Source of the DNA: Bacteroidota bacterium
GTDB lineage: Bacteria; Bacteroidota; Bacteroidia; Chitinophagales; Chitinophagaceae
DNA: 64,000 nucleotides
Reading direction: 5' to 3'
Assembly (NCBI GenBank): GCA_018266775.1
Contig: JAFDZS010000010.1
Span: 1 to 64,000, forward strand
Shown here: positions 18,530 through 26,873 of the stretch, piece after piece
How the letters are laid out: each line of letters opens with the position of its first letter
Numbering within the stretch: position 1 is the first letter of the stretch
Made by a program: the position numbers and the translations under genes
The notes under the pieces: model-generated
What the model was told of the DNA's origin: nothing
Database searches by the model: none
Seen by the model: the letters and a program-made list of their open reading frames with translations, nothing else

Positions 18530-19610
18530 ATTGGTGCAGGTGAAGATGCCTGAAATAAACCGGCAAAACATGCTGCAGCAAATCCCTGCGGAGCATCATC
18601 GCCTTCAATAATTTGCTGTTGTAATAACTTACTTCAGTTGGTAAGCATTGCAGCGATTGTTGCAGGGTGTTGTCGTTTAACGATTTCATAACTTCGCCGG
18701 TTACACGTACCCATTCATCATAACTGATGTGGGGTAATATTTTTTTGTCCAGCGAAAAACCCCGCTGCATAAACCCATTGATGTTCCTGATGTTTTCATG
18801 AAAACCTTCCAGGTATTTCATAAAGCCAAGGCGTAAAATGCTTTTTGGAACGATTCCCCCAATAGCGAAAAAAACCTGGTCGCGGTCGTTGGGAACAGGT
18901 TTGTATAAAACGGAATCATGCAACTTAACAGCGTACCAGCGGTATTGATCTTCATGCCGGTCCCAATCACCAATCACTATATCCAGTAAACGGCATTTGA
19001 GAAAAGTAATACTGTCAATAAAAATATTCGGTAAAGAATCTTTGATGTGGAATAATTTTTCTGTGCTGATGGTTTTGCCTTTTGGGTTTCGTTCTTCTAA
19101 AAAACACATACGCTGTGCAAACTGGTTGCGGAATTTTCCCAGTGCACTGTCGTCTGCAATCACCACCAATTGGGGATGGTTGTGGTCAATGTTTAATGCA
19201 TCTGCCAATGTGGGCACTACCAATGCACCATAAGGATAAGAACCGGAAACCTGGTCCTGCACCATTTTTCTTACGAATGTTTTTCTCCAGAATGGCTTTA
19301 CCCACTTGGATGGATTTTTTTGTACAGAACGCAGTACCCAGTCTTCACCATTTTCATCTGACAGATGCAGTGATACCGTTTGCAAACCACCACCGGTTTT
19401 TACAGGTGTAAATTGATGTGTGCCAAAGTGTGTTTTAAATAATGGAATGGTTACAGGCTGCGCCCAGATGCGGCGATAATTTTTACCAAAGAAAAACTGG
19501 TGTAAACCGCCGTGTTGAATATACTGGCTGTCGGCAGCTTGTGTTACCCGTTGGGCATGAATCGTTATTGAGAAAACGATAAGGCAATATGTGATCAAAG
19601 CTGTTTTCAT
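18528..19610 (-). CDS. Secreted protein with a kinase-like GDWDRHxDQ motif
   Basis: A 360-residue protein with a signal peptide (about residues 1-19, ending IHAQ). It contains LHLSDENGEDWVLRSVQKNP, a glycine-rich first third, LLDIVIGDWDRHEDQYRW near residue 220 and VPNDRDQVFF near residue 245. In other Bacteroidota this module precedes a large C-terminal outer-membrane barrel (general knowledge); here the protein ends without one. The DxDRH and DRDQ pairs recall the catalytic and metal-binding loops of HipA/lipid-kinase-like folds, which is speculative. It stands alone between two hairpin-bearing spacers. Confidence 0.65.
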   Translation of the reverse strand: MKTALITYCLIVFSITIHAQRVTQAADSQYIQHGGLHQFFFGKNYRRIWAQPVTIPLFKTHFGTHQFTPVKTGGGLQTVSLHLSDENGEDWVLRSVQKNPSKWVKPFWRKTFVRKMVQDQVSGSYPYGALVVPTLADALNIDHNHPQLVVIADDSALGKFRNQFAQRMCFLEERNPKGKTISTEKLFHIKDSLPNIFIDSITFLKCRLLDIVIGDWDRHEDQYRWYAVKLHDSVLYKPVPNDRDQVFFAIGGIVPKSILRLGFMKYLEGFHENIRNINGFMQRGFSLDKKILPHISYDEWVRVTGEVMKSLNDNTLQQSLQCLPTEVSYYNSKLLKAMMLRRDLLQHVLPVYFRHLHLHQ

Positions 19611-19702
19611 ATCTGGCGGAACATGCCTTCAGTGTATTAACTTTTCAAATGTATTGCCATATGCGGCAATACATTTTTAGAATAATTGCAGGCAATCATG
19701 AT

Positions 19703-19727
19703 GAACATACCGAAAGCATGTTCCTAC
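19703..19727 (-). repeat. REP-like palindrome, diverged copy
   Basis: GAACATACC and GCATGTTC flank GAAA and are followed by CTAC (GTAG on the minus strand). The GTAG contains the TAG stop codon of the DUF4177 gene. A second small palindrome, ATTGC-AG-GCAAT, sits to its left. Confidence 0.7.
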
Positions 19728-19930
19728 TTTTTTCTTTTGAATACAAAAAGGAATTCGGTAGTAACGCCTGCCTTCCACATGATAGAACTATCGTTGATGC
19801 TTTCAGTTTGAATCAGTTCCCAGCCATCATCACCTAATGCATTAAGTTTATCCATTAAATCAGATTGGAAATCATTGCTCTTCATATGTTCGCGGGAAAC
19901 ATTGATGATTTTGTATTCGAATTTGTCCAT
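19724..19930 (-). CDS. DUF4177 domain protein
   Basis: A 68-residue protein with the DUF4177 pattern: MDKFEYKIINVS at the start, LMDKLNALGDDGWELIQT in the middle and a final beta strand, TEFLFVFKRKK. Function is unknown. The ATG at 19930 places the first strand directly at the N-terminus; the longer frame to 20011 crosses a palindrome and is unlikely. The gene is bracketed by REP-like palindromes on both sides, and its stop codon lies inside one of them. Confidence 0.85.
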   Translation of the reverse strand: MDKFEYKIINVSREHMKSNDFQSDLMDKLNALGDDGWELIQTESINDSSIMWKAGVTTEFLFVFKRKK

Positions 19931-19940
19931 TGTTTTGCGG

Positions 19941-19961
19941 GAACAAGCCTGTAGCGTGTTC
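19941..19961. repeat. REP-like palindrome, degenerate copy
   Basis: GAACAAGC, loop CTGTA, GCGTGTTC, followed by T6 on the plus strand. It has the same core as the other copies but lacks the GTAG head. It lies just upstream of the DUF4177 start. Confidence 0.6.
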
Positions 19962-19993
19962 TTTTTTATTTGTACCAGTACAAATTGGTTTTT

Positions 19994-20040
19994 GATGATT
20001 GCTGCCAGCAATCATCAACACGCCGCAGGCGTGTTCCTAC
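19994..20040 (-). repeat. Composite REP-like element with two hairpins
   Basis: The first hairpin is GATGATTGCT-GCC-AGCAATCATC (19994-20016). The second is AACACGCC-GCA-GGCGTGTT followed by CCTAC (20017-20040). The CTAC reads GTAG on the minus strand and contains the stop codon of the transglutaminase-like gene. Confidence 0.85.
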
Positions 20041-20999
20041 TGAATTTCCACATTATATGCAATCATGGGTTTGCCATTGATATAAATGGTAACGGGATAA
20101 GCGTCTTCTTCAGGGAAAATAAATGTAAAGCCCAGCAATTTATTGTTGAATGAAAACGGAACTTCTTTTTTCTTTTTCTTTTTGCCATCGCCAAATTCCA
20201 CTTCCACTTTACTGATGGTAACATTGTTCTTCAGTTCATAAGAAAAAGGAAATGCTTTGCCGGCTTTTGCTTTTATGGCACCATCATTCGGGTTCATTCT
20301 TTTTAATCCAAATTCATACGCAGCATTCAGGATCACCGGCATGCCAAAAAAATCTTTTTTACTTTTTGGTCCGCCGCCTAATTGCCAGGCAAGATTATCA
20401 GGATAATGTTGCCAGTTGAAAATAGTGAGGTCTGCAAAAAAATAATCCGGGTTGAATAATTTGGTGAATGTTCTGAATTCTTCATCAGGATAACCGCTGC
20501 CGAAACAGGGGTCTGCATAATACCATGCATCCGGGCTTTGCCCCAGTTGCACTACTGCCCAGGTATGATTGATCTCTGGTTTTTTTTCATCAATCTGGCT
20601 GGTGCCAAATTTTACATAGCCATTTGCAGTAAGGCAACGAATGCCTGCCACGCTGCACATATCCTGGAATAAATTCGCATAGCCTAAACCGGTAGCTTTC
20701 CGGTATTGCAGCACTTCAGCAGAGGAAGACTTATCAGTACCGCCGCTGCGGGCGGTTTTAATGTCGTAAGTAATATTGTAAGCAATCCAGTCATAGATCG
20801 CTCTGACTTTATCTGTTTTATCCGGGTAATTTTTTACCAGGATGCTGGTGATGGTACCCATGTTCAACGTATCCAGTTTACCCAGTTTTAAAACATAATC
20901 ATCGATGGCTTTAAAATCGCGGCCATCTTTTTGCGCCTGTACAGTTGTTGCAGTAACAATAAAGCCACTCAGCAGTAATAATTGAAAGAATTGTTTCAT
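20037..20999 (-). CDS. Secreted transglutaminase-like protein without the usual catalytic cysteine
   Basis: A 320-residue protein with a signal peptide (residues 1-22, ending VQAQ). The transglutaminase-like core spans about residues 60-180: VRAIYDWIAYNITYD, then KATGLGYANLFQDMCSVAGI, NHTWAVV and WYYADPCFG. In related kyphoscoliosis-peptidase-type proteins the third segment reads roughly GVCxGYxxLF; here the cysteine position is glycine, while histidine and aspartate are kept. This suggests a pseudoenzyme, though a displaced cysteine (MCSVAG) cannot be excluded. The C-terminal 130 residues are beta-rich. The stop codon lies in a REP-like element. Confidence 0.8.
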   Translation of the reverse strand: MKQFFQLLLLSGFIVTATTVQAQKDGRDFKAIDDYVLKLGKLDTLNMGTITSILVKNYPDKTDKVRAIYDWIAYNITYDIKTARSGGTDKSSSAEVLQYRKATGLGYANLFQDMCSVAGIRCLTANGYVKFGTSQIDEKKPEINHTWAVVQLGQSPDAWYYADPCFGSGYPDEEFRTFTKLFNPDYFFADLTIFNWQHYPDNLAWQLGGGPKSKKDFFGMPVILNAAYEFGLKRMNPNDGAIKAKAGKAFPFSYELKNNVTISKVEVEFGDGKKKKKKEVPFSFNNKLLGFTFIFPEEDAYPVTIYINGKPMIAYNVEIQ

Positions 21000-21047
21000 G
21001 CGCTAAAATTAAAACTCAAATCGTTAATAATTACGGAAAGTTTTAGC

Positions 21048-21091
21048 GCTATCCGGTGAGTCACCCCTTAGTGGGTGACTCACCGGATAGC
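21048..21091. repeat. Perfect 19-bp inverted repeat with 6-nt loop
   Basis: The arm at 21048-21066 starts GCTATCCGGTGAG and ends CACCC; its exact complement is at 21073-21091. It lies 8 bp after the stop of the gene at 21100. No T-run follows. A further pair, GCGCTAAAA at 21000 and TTTTAGCGC at 21041, is placed just outside and overlaps the left arm by two bases. Confidence 0.9.
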
Positions 21092-21099
21092 ATAATTAA

Positions 21100-22026
21100 T
21101 TATTTAAAATCAAACAACGTTGCAGTAAAAATTCCCCTTTCCCGCGGCTTAAAAATGGCTTTCCAGTTGCCGTTGTAACGGATGAGGGAAGGTACGAGAA
21201 GGTTACCGGCATGCGTCATCGTAACTTCCATAGCCACTTTAAAATCATAAATGCCTGCATCATAACTGATGTTGTAATTTCTTGCCACCACTTCATAATT
21301 ATTTTGATCGAACCATGTGGTCATTTCATCCACCACCACATCGTCTTTGCTTTCCGGTTTGGCCGTTTGTTTAAACACATAACAGTTGATGCCGTCATGC
21401 ATTTCAAAATCAATGGTCATGTCATAACGGTCGGCAATATCATCATCAAAAATGGCTGTTTTGTTGCTCATGAATGGTAAGCCGTTGATTCTTCTTCCCG
21501 GGTTAAAGAACAGCATTTTTAATTGCTCTTTATGTTTTTCCATGCCGCTTTTTCCTGCTGTGCTGAATGTTCTTCCAGCAACAATATTGTCTTCACCACA
21601 AACAGAATCTTTAGTAAAAAAAAGTGAAGCATACATCTGTGCAGTGTAATAATTGTAGTTGTGGCTGTCATCGTAAAAATCGCCGGTGGTTTGTTCATCC
21701 AGTGTAATCATACTGCGGCAATTAGCGCTGCGTAACTGTTGTGTTTTACTGTGTAATGTAGCTTTGGCATCACCATCGCTGTCGTTCATACGTATGTCGT
21801 TGATGGCCGTAAAACCAATAATGTGCAGGTTACGGAAGGCTTTGTAAAAACTGGTGTCATTCTTAATCCGTTCAATAAAAACAGGAACATTCAGCTGATG
21901 ATCCACCACCACTTCGGTGAGGGTGATGGATTTCTTTCCAACGAAAACAGTACTGTCATTTTTTTGCTGGGCACAAAGCAGTTGCGGGAGCAGTACACAA
22001 AAAAAAGCAGGCATGAAATATTTCAT
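21100..22026 (-). CDS. Conserved secreted protein of unknown function
   Basis: A 308-residue protein with a signal peptide ending LLCAQ at residue 20. It begins with SITLTEVVVDHQLNVPVFIERIKNDTSFYKAFRNL, a pattern shared by several Bacteroidota exported proteins, and the C-terminal half (TIDFEMHDGINCYVFKQTAKP, MTTWFDQNNYEVVARNYNISY) looks like the lipoprotein-carrier-type half-barrel. No function is known to me. The first seven codons lie inside a perfect palindrome followed by T8. A long hairpin follows the stop. Confidence 0.75.
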   Translation of the reverse strand: MKYFMPAFFCVLLPQLLCAQQKNDSTVFVGKKSITLTEVVVDHQLNVPVFIERIKNDTSFYKAFRNLHIIGFTAINDIRMNDSDGDAKATLHSKTQQLRSANCRSMITLDEQTTGDFYDDSHNYNYYTAQMYASLFFTKDSVCGEDNIVAGRTFSTAGKSGMEKHKEQLKMLFFNPGRRINGLPFMSNKTAIFDDDIADRYDMTIDFEMHDGINCYVFKQTAKPESKDDVVVDEMTTWFDQNNYEVVARNYNISYDAGIYDFKVAMEVTMTHAGNLLVPSLIRYNGNWKAIFKPRERGIFTATLFDFK

Positions 22027-22032
22027 GCCTGC
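21999..22032 (-). terminator. Palindrome plus T8 overlapping a start codon
   Basis: A perfect 26-nt palindrome at 22007-22032 (arms GCAGGCATGAA / TTCATGCCTGC, centre ATAT) is followed on the minus strand by eight T residues. The ATG at 22026 lies within the first arm. It has the form of an intrinsic terminator for minus-strand transcripts from upstream, but is placed inside the next coding sequence. Confidence 0.75.
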
Positions 22033-22133
22033 AAGTTAAGGAGTGTTTTGTAAGCTGATGATCTCAGAATTTACATTTATCTGCATGGGTCGCTTACAAT
22101 CATTTCCTGGCCAATTAAGCAGACTGATGAAAG

Positions 22134-22526
22134 TTATTGTTGTTTGTCAGGTTGTAAAGGTTGTGCCGGATTAGATACCGGTACAGCTTTTTTAATGGGC
22201 TGCGATGGTTTTGCTTTTACTGCCACCTTTGCATTACCACTTTCCTGTACAGCTGCCGGGTTAGCCAACCTGTTTTCTGTCAACGGCTTCTTGTCTGCTA
22301 CAGGTGATGGTTTTGTTGCGTTATCCAAATTTTTTACCGGCACCTTCTGTGCTGTATCAGCCGTTGCTGTTTTTATTGAATAATCAGCAGTGCGAATGGG
22401 TGGTTTTGCTTCGGTTGCAACATTGGGTTTAACTGTTGCCGGATCTGCTGTTTTTACGGGCACCTGCTGGGCATAGCCTGCAAAAGCAGCACAACTAAAA
22501 GAGATTACTAAAATGAATAAACGCAT
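22134..22526 (-). CDS. Small secreted Pro/Ala/Lys-rich protein
   Basis: A 130-residue protein with a signal peptide (residues 1-19, ending GYAQ) and a low-complexity mature part built from loosely repeated QVPVKTADPATVKP-type segments (PVKTAD, PPIRTAD, VPVKNLDNAT). It is probably disordered and periplasmic or surface-exposed. It may be a linker or wall-associated protein; no family is recognised. It is the gene after the large repeat protein on the same strand, with a 44-bp gap. Confidence 0.65.
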   Translation of the reverse strand: MRLFILVISFSCAAFAGYAQQVPVKTADPATVKPNVATEAKPPIRTADYSIKTATADTAQKVPVKNLDNATKPSPVADKKPLTENRLANPAAVQESGNAKVAVKAKPSQPIKKAVPVSNPAQPLQPDKQQ

Positions 22527-22570
22527 ATCAATATTTTTTAGAATGTAGAAAATATAATAACAATGATGGG

Positions 22571-25500
22571 TTAACGAACATTGACCAATACTTTAATCAG
22601 GCCGGTTTCTCCTGTAAATTCCTGCAAAGCTTTACCAATGGCCTGCCCTGGTTTGAGGAGATTAAGATCAGCCTTCATGGCATAGCCTGCCCGGCTGGAA
22701 CTTACCAGTATATCTCCCCTGTGAATAGAGCCGTTTTCGTTACAAACTTTTGTAGGTATTACACCTACAACTCCCATTGGTACCTTGCCGGTAAGATCGC
22801 TGTTTATGGATTCTTCCGACATCAAAACGCCAGGCTTTGTGGCGTAAACGCCTACTACCAGAGTTGAATACGCCTGCTGCGATTTTTGTACAGTTCTGTC
22901 TGCATCTAATGAGATGGCCAGTACATCACCGGGTTCGTAATTATTTACTGCACCTGTTACATCAAAAGCCTCGGCTATATCTGCACCGCCAGTTTGTGTA
23001 CCCCCATTAAAAAAGCCCTTCCCGGTGCGGTCTATCCTTGCCTGGTTACTTCCACTTGTCTGGAATCTTGCTATATCCGTACCAGTACCCTCCTGGTCTG
23101 CAACAAACACAGCGCCCTGGCCATAATTAATAGTTTGCAAGGCTATACCGAAACCTGACGAACTGCTATGTTCAAAATACCCGCCATAGCCACCGGTGCC
23201 GGAAGCAACACCATAAACACCAGCAGTACCATTATTGCCAAAAATAGAATTGACTTCGCCACGTACACCAGCCCCCACGCCGGTGGTATTGTTCATGAAA
23301 AAGTTACCGGCATTGCCAAGCGAATGATTGGCTATCACACCTGGTCCATTGGCAGTAACATTTACCGTATTGGCTGTACTGGTATTGTTACTGCTGGTAA
23401 AAGTTGCAGTGCCTCCCGTACCGGATGTAGATACAGATATGGTGGCCTGTGTATTAGCAGCATTGTTGGTTTGGAAATCTGCTGTTCTGCCAAGGCCAGC
23501 ATTGGCAGCGAGCAACGCAAGACCAAAACCGGTTGTACTGGTATGTTCAAAATAACCGCCATAGCCACCAGAGCCGGAAGCAACGCCATAAACACCAGCC
23601 GTACCATTATTACCAAATATAGAATTGACTTCGCCACGTACACCAGCCCCCACACCGGTGGTATTGTTCATAAAAAAATTACCTGCATTACCAAGCGAAT
23701 GATCTGCAATTACACCCGGCCCATTGGCGGAAACATTTACGGTATTGGCTGTACTGGTATTGTTACTGCTGGTAAAAGTTGCAGTGCCCCCTGTACCAGA
23801 TGTAGATACAGATATGGTGGCCTGTGTATTGGCAGCATTGTTGGTTTGGAAATCTGCTGTTCTGCCCAGCCCCGCATTGGTAGCCAGTAATGCAAGACCA
23901 AAACCGGTTGTACTGGTATGTTCAAAATAACCACCATAGCCACCAGAGCCGGAGGCTACGCCATAAACGCCGGCCGTACCATTATTGCCAAATATAGAAT
24001 TGACTTCGCCACGTACACCAGCCCCCACACCATTGGTATTGTTCATAAAAAAATTACCGGCATTACCAAGCGAATGATTAGCGATTACTCCCGGACCGTT
24101 AGTTACCACTTCAAATATGTTTGACACATTTGAGGCATTCGTATTGGTTATTGTTGCACCTTTACCAGTGCCATTGGTTTGCACTTCCAGAATGGTGCTT
24201 GTATTGGCAGCATTAAAGTTTTCAAAATGTCCTGCCACTCCTGTACTGCTGTTTCCAAAAACACCCGTACCGGTATTACTGTTGCCGTACAACCCATAAC
24301 CACCGGCAGAACCATTTCCATACACACCAATACCATTTGGCGTAACACCATACACGCCCCATCCGGTTCCATTTTGTGAACCCCAGACACCAATACCCAA
24401 ACCACCGGTGCCGTTATTGATTCCGCGTACGCCTGATGAAAAACCACCAGGAGCCGTAGACGAAACAGTACCACTCACTGCGCTGATGCTGCCGGTAGTT
24501 GAGGCAGATGTACCTGCAACTGCAGATCCATCGCCAACAGTACTGGCGGCAAGTGCATTATTGCCATTGGCATTATTAGTGATTGCAAAATTACCGGCAA
24601 CGCCTGTGTTACTGGTTCCATATATACCAGTACCGGAATTGCTGTACCCATACACACCATAACCGCTTGCAATGGCATTGCCATAAACGCCAATGCCGTC
24701 AGGCGTATTACCATATACGCCCCATCCGCTGCCGTTTTGCGAACCCCAAACGCCAATGCCTAATCCGCCTGTTCCGTTATTAATACCTCTCAATGCGGTA
24801 GAAAATCCGCCGGGGCTGGTATTGCTGATCGTTCCCAATATGGCATTGGCGCTGCCCGCTGTTGATCTTGAAGTACCACTTAATGCAGCAGTGGTGGTTG
24901 TAGTGGAAGTTTGTATGATATCGAATATGTGTGCCGTTGTTGATGCGGCTGAATCTTTGTAAGGTAATATAAGGTTTGCAGCAGCTGATGGTGCCGCCCA
25001 AGTTGCATTACCTGCAGCATCTGATGTTAATACTTTGCCTGCGGCTTCATTAATACCGGCGAATTGTAAGCCACCAATTGTTTTTAATGCTTTGGGTACA
25101 GCATTAGTGCTGGAGAGTGTGGCTGCAAAACCTGTACCTGTTGTTCTGCCGATTAAAGCGCTGTTGGTATTGGTGTTAGCAGTAATTTCGAAGATACCTG
25201 CATTACCGGCTGTACTGTTGCCATAAGCGCCCGTGCCGGTATTGGATGTACCGTACGTGCCATATCCGCTGGTGGAATTTCCAATGACACCAATGCCCGA
25301 AGGCGTGGTACCGTAAACACCCCAGCCACTTCCGTTCTGGCTTCCGTAAACTCCAATGCCTAAGCCACCGCTTCCATTATTAATTCCTCTTATGCCAGAT
25401 GAAAAACCACCCGGAGCTGTAGACGAAATGGTGCCTTGTATTGCTGTGGCATTGGCATCTGTACTGGCACTATTGCCCTGTAGCGCACCGGCAGTGCCAG

Positions 25501-26197
25501 TAGCAGCACTGTTAGTTAACGTTACCAGCGCATTTGCAGTTTGCGCCGCTGTTTTATTGAGCGGTATATTGATTAATGGATTAGGATAAGTACCCGTTAA
25601 ATCGCCACCGGCAGGGCCAGATGGCGGTAATGATGTTGGCAATGGCAACTGAGCTGCTGCCGTTAATCTTCCTTTTGCGTCTACAGAAAATGTGGGATAG
25701 TTGGTGGCGTTGCCATAACTGCCCGCAGTTACTGATGTATTGGTTAAAGTTGGGCCGGGATAATTTCCTGTAAGATCACCACCTGCCGGGCCGGTTGGCA
25801 ATGCAGCAGCAGCCATTAGTGAATAAGGCACAGCATTAAATGGATTCTTACCAAGGCTTACATACGCACCGCCATCAACCGATACTTCTATCTGCAGCCA
25901 TTGACTTGCACTCGTCCACGATACCGCATTAAACGTACCTGTAACCGGCGTTCCCTTTCCTATCACCAGGTTAAATAAACCATACGCATTGGTTACTGCG
26001 TTTTGTGTTTCCTGGTATTGTACCAATGTAGTATTGCCCAGTGTGATGGTAAATCTTACCTGTATCGCTTTGTTGCTTAAAACAGTTCCGTTCAGGTTCC
26101 TGGCAACGGCCTGGTAATTGATTCCGTTCAGACCCTGTGCCCATCCTGTAGCAGTCACGCATAACAACAGGGTAAGCAGAAATAAAACTTTTTTCAT
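22571..26197 (-). CDS. Large secreted repeat protein, surface/fibre-like
   Basis: A 1208-residue protein. The ATG at 26197 gives a signal peptide ([21 protein letters not shown]); the upstream extension to 26278 overlaps the preceding gene. Residues 22-130, [25 protein letters not shown] and following, form a conserved head. Two copies of [14 protein letters not shown] follow. The middle consists of glycine-rich [19 protein letters not shown] modules, then two full and two partial copies of a 125-residue unit. The last 120 residues ([17 protein letters not shown]... [16 protein letters not shown]) are a non-repetitive domain seen in similar proteins elsewhere. It probably forms an extended fibrous structure. 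The preceding gene encodes a T9SS-sorted protein. Confidence 0.85.
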   Translation of the reverse strand: MKKVLFLLTLLLCVTATGWAQGLNGINYQAVARNLNGTVLSNKAIQVRFTITLGNTTLVQYQETQNAVTNAYGLFNLVIGKGTPVTGTFNAVSWTSASQWLQIEVSVDGGAYVSLGKNPFNAVPYSLMAAAALPTGPAGGDLTGNYPGPTLTNTSVTAGSYGNATNYPTFSVDAKGRLTAAAQLPLPTSLPPSGPAGGDLTGTYPNPLINIPLNKTAAQTANALVTLTNSAATGTAGALQGNSASTDANATAIQGTISSTAPGGFSSGIRGINNGSGGLGIGVYGSQNGSGWGVYGTTPSGIGVIGNSTSGYGTYGTSNTGTGAYGNSTAGNAGIFEITANTNTNSALIGRTTGTGFAATLSSTNAVPKALKTIGGLQFAGINEAAGKVLTSDAAGNATWAAPSAAANLILPYKDSAASTTAHIFDIIQTSTTTTTAALSGTSRSTAGSANAILGTISNTSPGGFSTALRGINNGTGGLGIGVWGSQNGSGWGVYGNTPDGIGVYGNAIASGYGVYGYSNSGTGIYGTSNTGVAGNFAITNNANGNNALAASTVGDGSAVAGTSASTTGSISAVSGTVSSTAPGGFSSGVRGINNGTGGLGIGVWGSQNGTGWGVYGVTPNGIGVYGNGSAGGYGLYGNSNTGTGVFGNSSTGVAGHFENFNAANTSTILEVQTNGTGKGATITNTNASNVSNIFEVVTNGPGVIANHSLGNAGNFFMNNTNGVGAGVRGEVNSIFGNNGTAGVYGVASGSGGYGGYFEHTSTTGFGLALLATNAGLGRTADFQTNNAANTQATISVSTSGTGGTATFTSSNNTSTANTVNVSANGPGVIADHSLGNAGNFFMNNTTGVGAGVRGEVNSIFGNNGTAGVYGVASGSGGYGGYFEHTSTTGFGLALLAANAGLGRTADFQTNNAANTQATISVSTSGTGGTATFTSSNNTSTANTVNVTANGPGVIANHSLGNAGNFFMNNTTGVGAGVRGEVNSIFGNNGTAGVYGVASGTGGYGGYFEHSSSSGFGIALQTINYGQGAVFVADQEGTGTDIARFQTSGSNQARIDRTGKGFFNGGTQTGGADIAEAFDVTGAVNNYEPGDVLAISLDADRTVQKSQQAYSTLVVGVYATKPGVLMSEESINSDLTGKVPMGVVGVIPTKVCNENGSIHRGDILVSSSRAGYAMKADLNLLKPGQAIGKALQEFTGETGLIKVLVNVR
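23168..24090 (-). repeat. 375-bp tandem repeats inside the surface-protein gene
   Basis: The motif ATGTTCAAAATA recurs at 23168, 23543 and 23918, an exact 375-bp period (125 codons). The first two units are close to identical at the DNA level. The third is cut short at about 24090, where sequence turns to a related but different module. A partial unit precedes 23168. Confidence 0.95.
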
Positions 26198-26240
26198 GTT
26201 AAAGAGTGTGTTTAGTATAGTGTTTGAGTAGCTTGAGCAA

Positions 26241-26735
26241 TTAGTTGACCACAATATATCTTCCGGTATACACTTCAAAACCTGCCACCACTTTTACCAC
26301 GTAGGTACCACCAGCCATGATCTGCGGGTTCAGGCTGTGCCAGGTTTGGCCAGCATAACTATCCAGTGCCTGGCGCTGGTATAATTTGCCGCCTGCATCA
26401 TAAATCAGTATGGTGAGTGAAGGCCTGTCAGTTCTTAAATAAAAACTTAAAGTGCTGTTGGGTTTACCCGGATTGGGGTAGATGACCAGGTTATTGATAT
26501 ACGGTGTGCCCGGCGTTATCGAATAGCCGTCGGGTTGATGAAAGCCCTGGGTAAAAATTCCGATACTGCTTTCATAAGTATCAATCACCGGTTCACCAAC
26601 CGTCCATGCCCAGTTGGTGGTGCCAATCAAAGTGTCTTTACCGGTGTTGCCAATAACCTGGCGTACAGCCACTATTTGCGATTGGCAAACCGAAAAAAAG
26701 GCAATAAAAAACAGGGAGGTGAAAATGATCCTCAT
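26241..26735 (-). CDS. T9SS type A sorting-domain protein
   Basis: A 164-residue exported protein: signal peptide to residue 19 (ending VCQSQ), a short N-terminal domain ([24 protein letters not shown]) and a type IX secretion C-terminal domain of about 75 residues. That domain shows [11 protein letters not shown] near residue 87, [18 protein letters not shown] in the centre and [21 protein letters not shown] at the end. This is the outer-membrane sorting signal of Bacteroidota. The large repeat protein starts 43 bp downstream, so the two are likely co-transcribed and may act together. Confidence 0.9.
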   Translation of the reverse strand: MRIIFTSLFFIAFFSVCQSQIVAVRQVIGNTGKDTLIGTTNWAWTVGEPVIDTYESSIGIFTQGFHQPDGYSITPGTPYINNLVIYPNPGKPNSTLSFYLRTDRPSLTILIYDAGGKLYQRQALDSYAGQTWHSLNPQIMAGGTYVVKVVAGFEVYTGRYIVVN

Positions 26736-26802
26736 GTGCAGTTGGGATAAGAGGTTTAATAATTTTTTTCAAAACTAAAACCCGTTTTACGCAACTGCAA
26801 TA

Positions 26803-26815
26803 CCCCAAATAGGGG
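26803..26815. promoter_or_regulatory. CCCC-N5-GGGG palindrome upstream of the T9SS gene
   Basis: CCCCAAATAGGGG lies 68-80 bp upstream of the ATG at 26735 (minus strand). The position and symmetry suit a dimeric regulator. It could also be a short hairpin for plus-strand transcripts, since ATTTT follows. The regulator is unknown. Confidence 0.4.
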
Positions 26816-26830
26816 ATTTTACAATTATTT

Positions 26831-26846
26831 ATCCACCGGAGTGGAT
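26831..26846 (-). terminator. Short hairpin after def
   Basis: ATCCAC and GTGGAT pair around CGGA, 27 bp after the def stop. The AT-rich sequence that follows on the minus strand is compatible with a weak terminator. Confidence 0.35.
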
Positions 26847-26873
26847 CGTGATGTAAGTGGCGGAGAAAAGTTA

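Noticed and set aside
23168-23890. 240-codon plus-strand frame opposite the repeat protein
   Set aside because: Its length follows from the repeat structure of the opposite strand; no signal or domain is visible.
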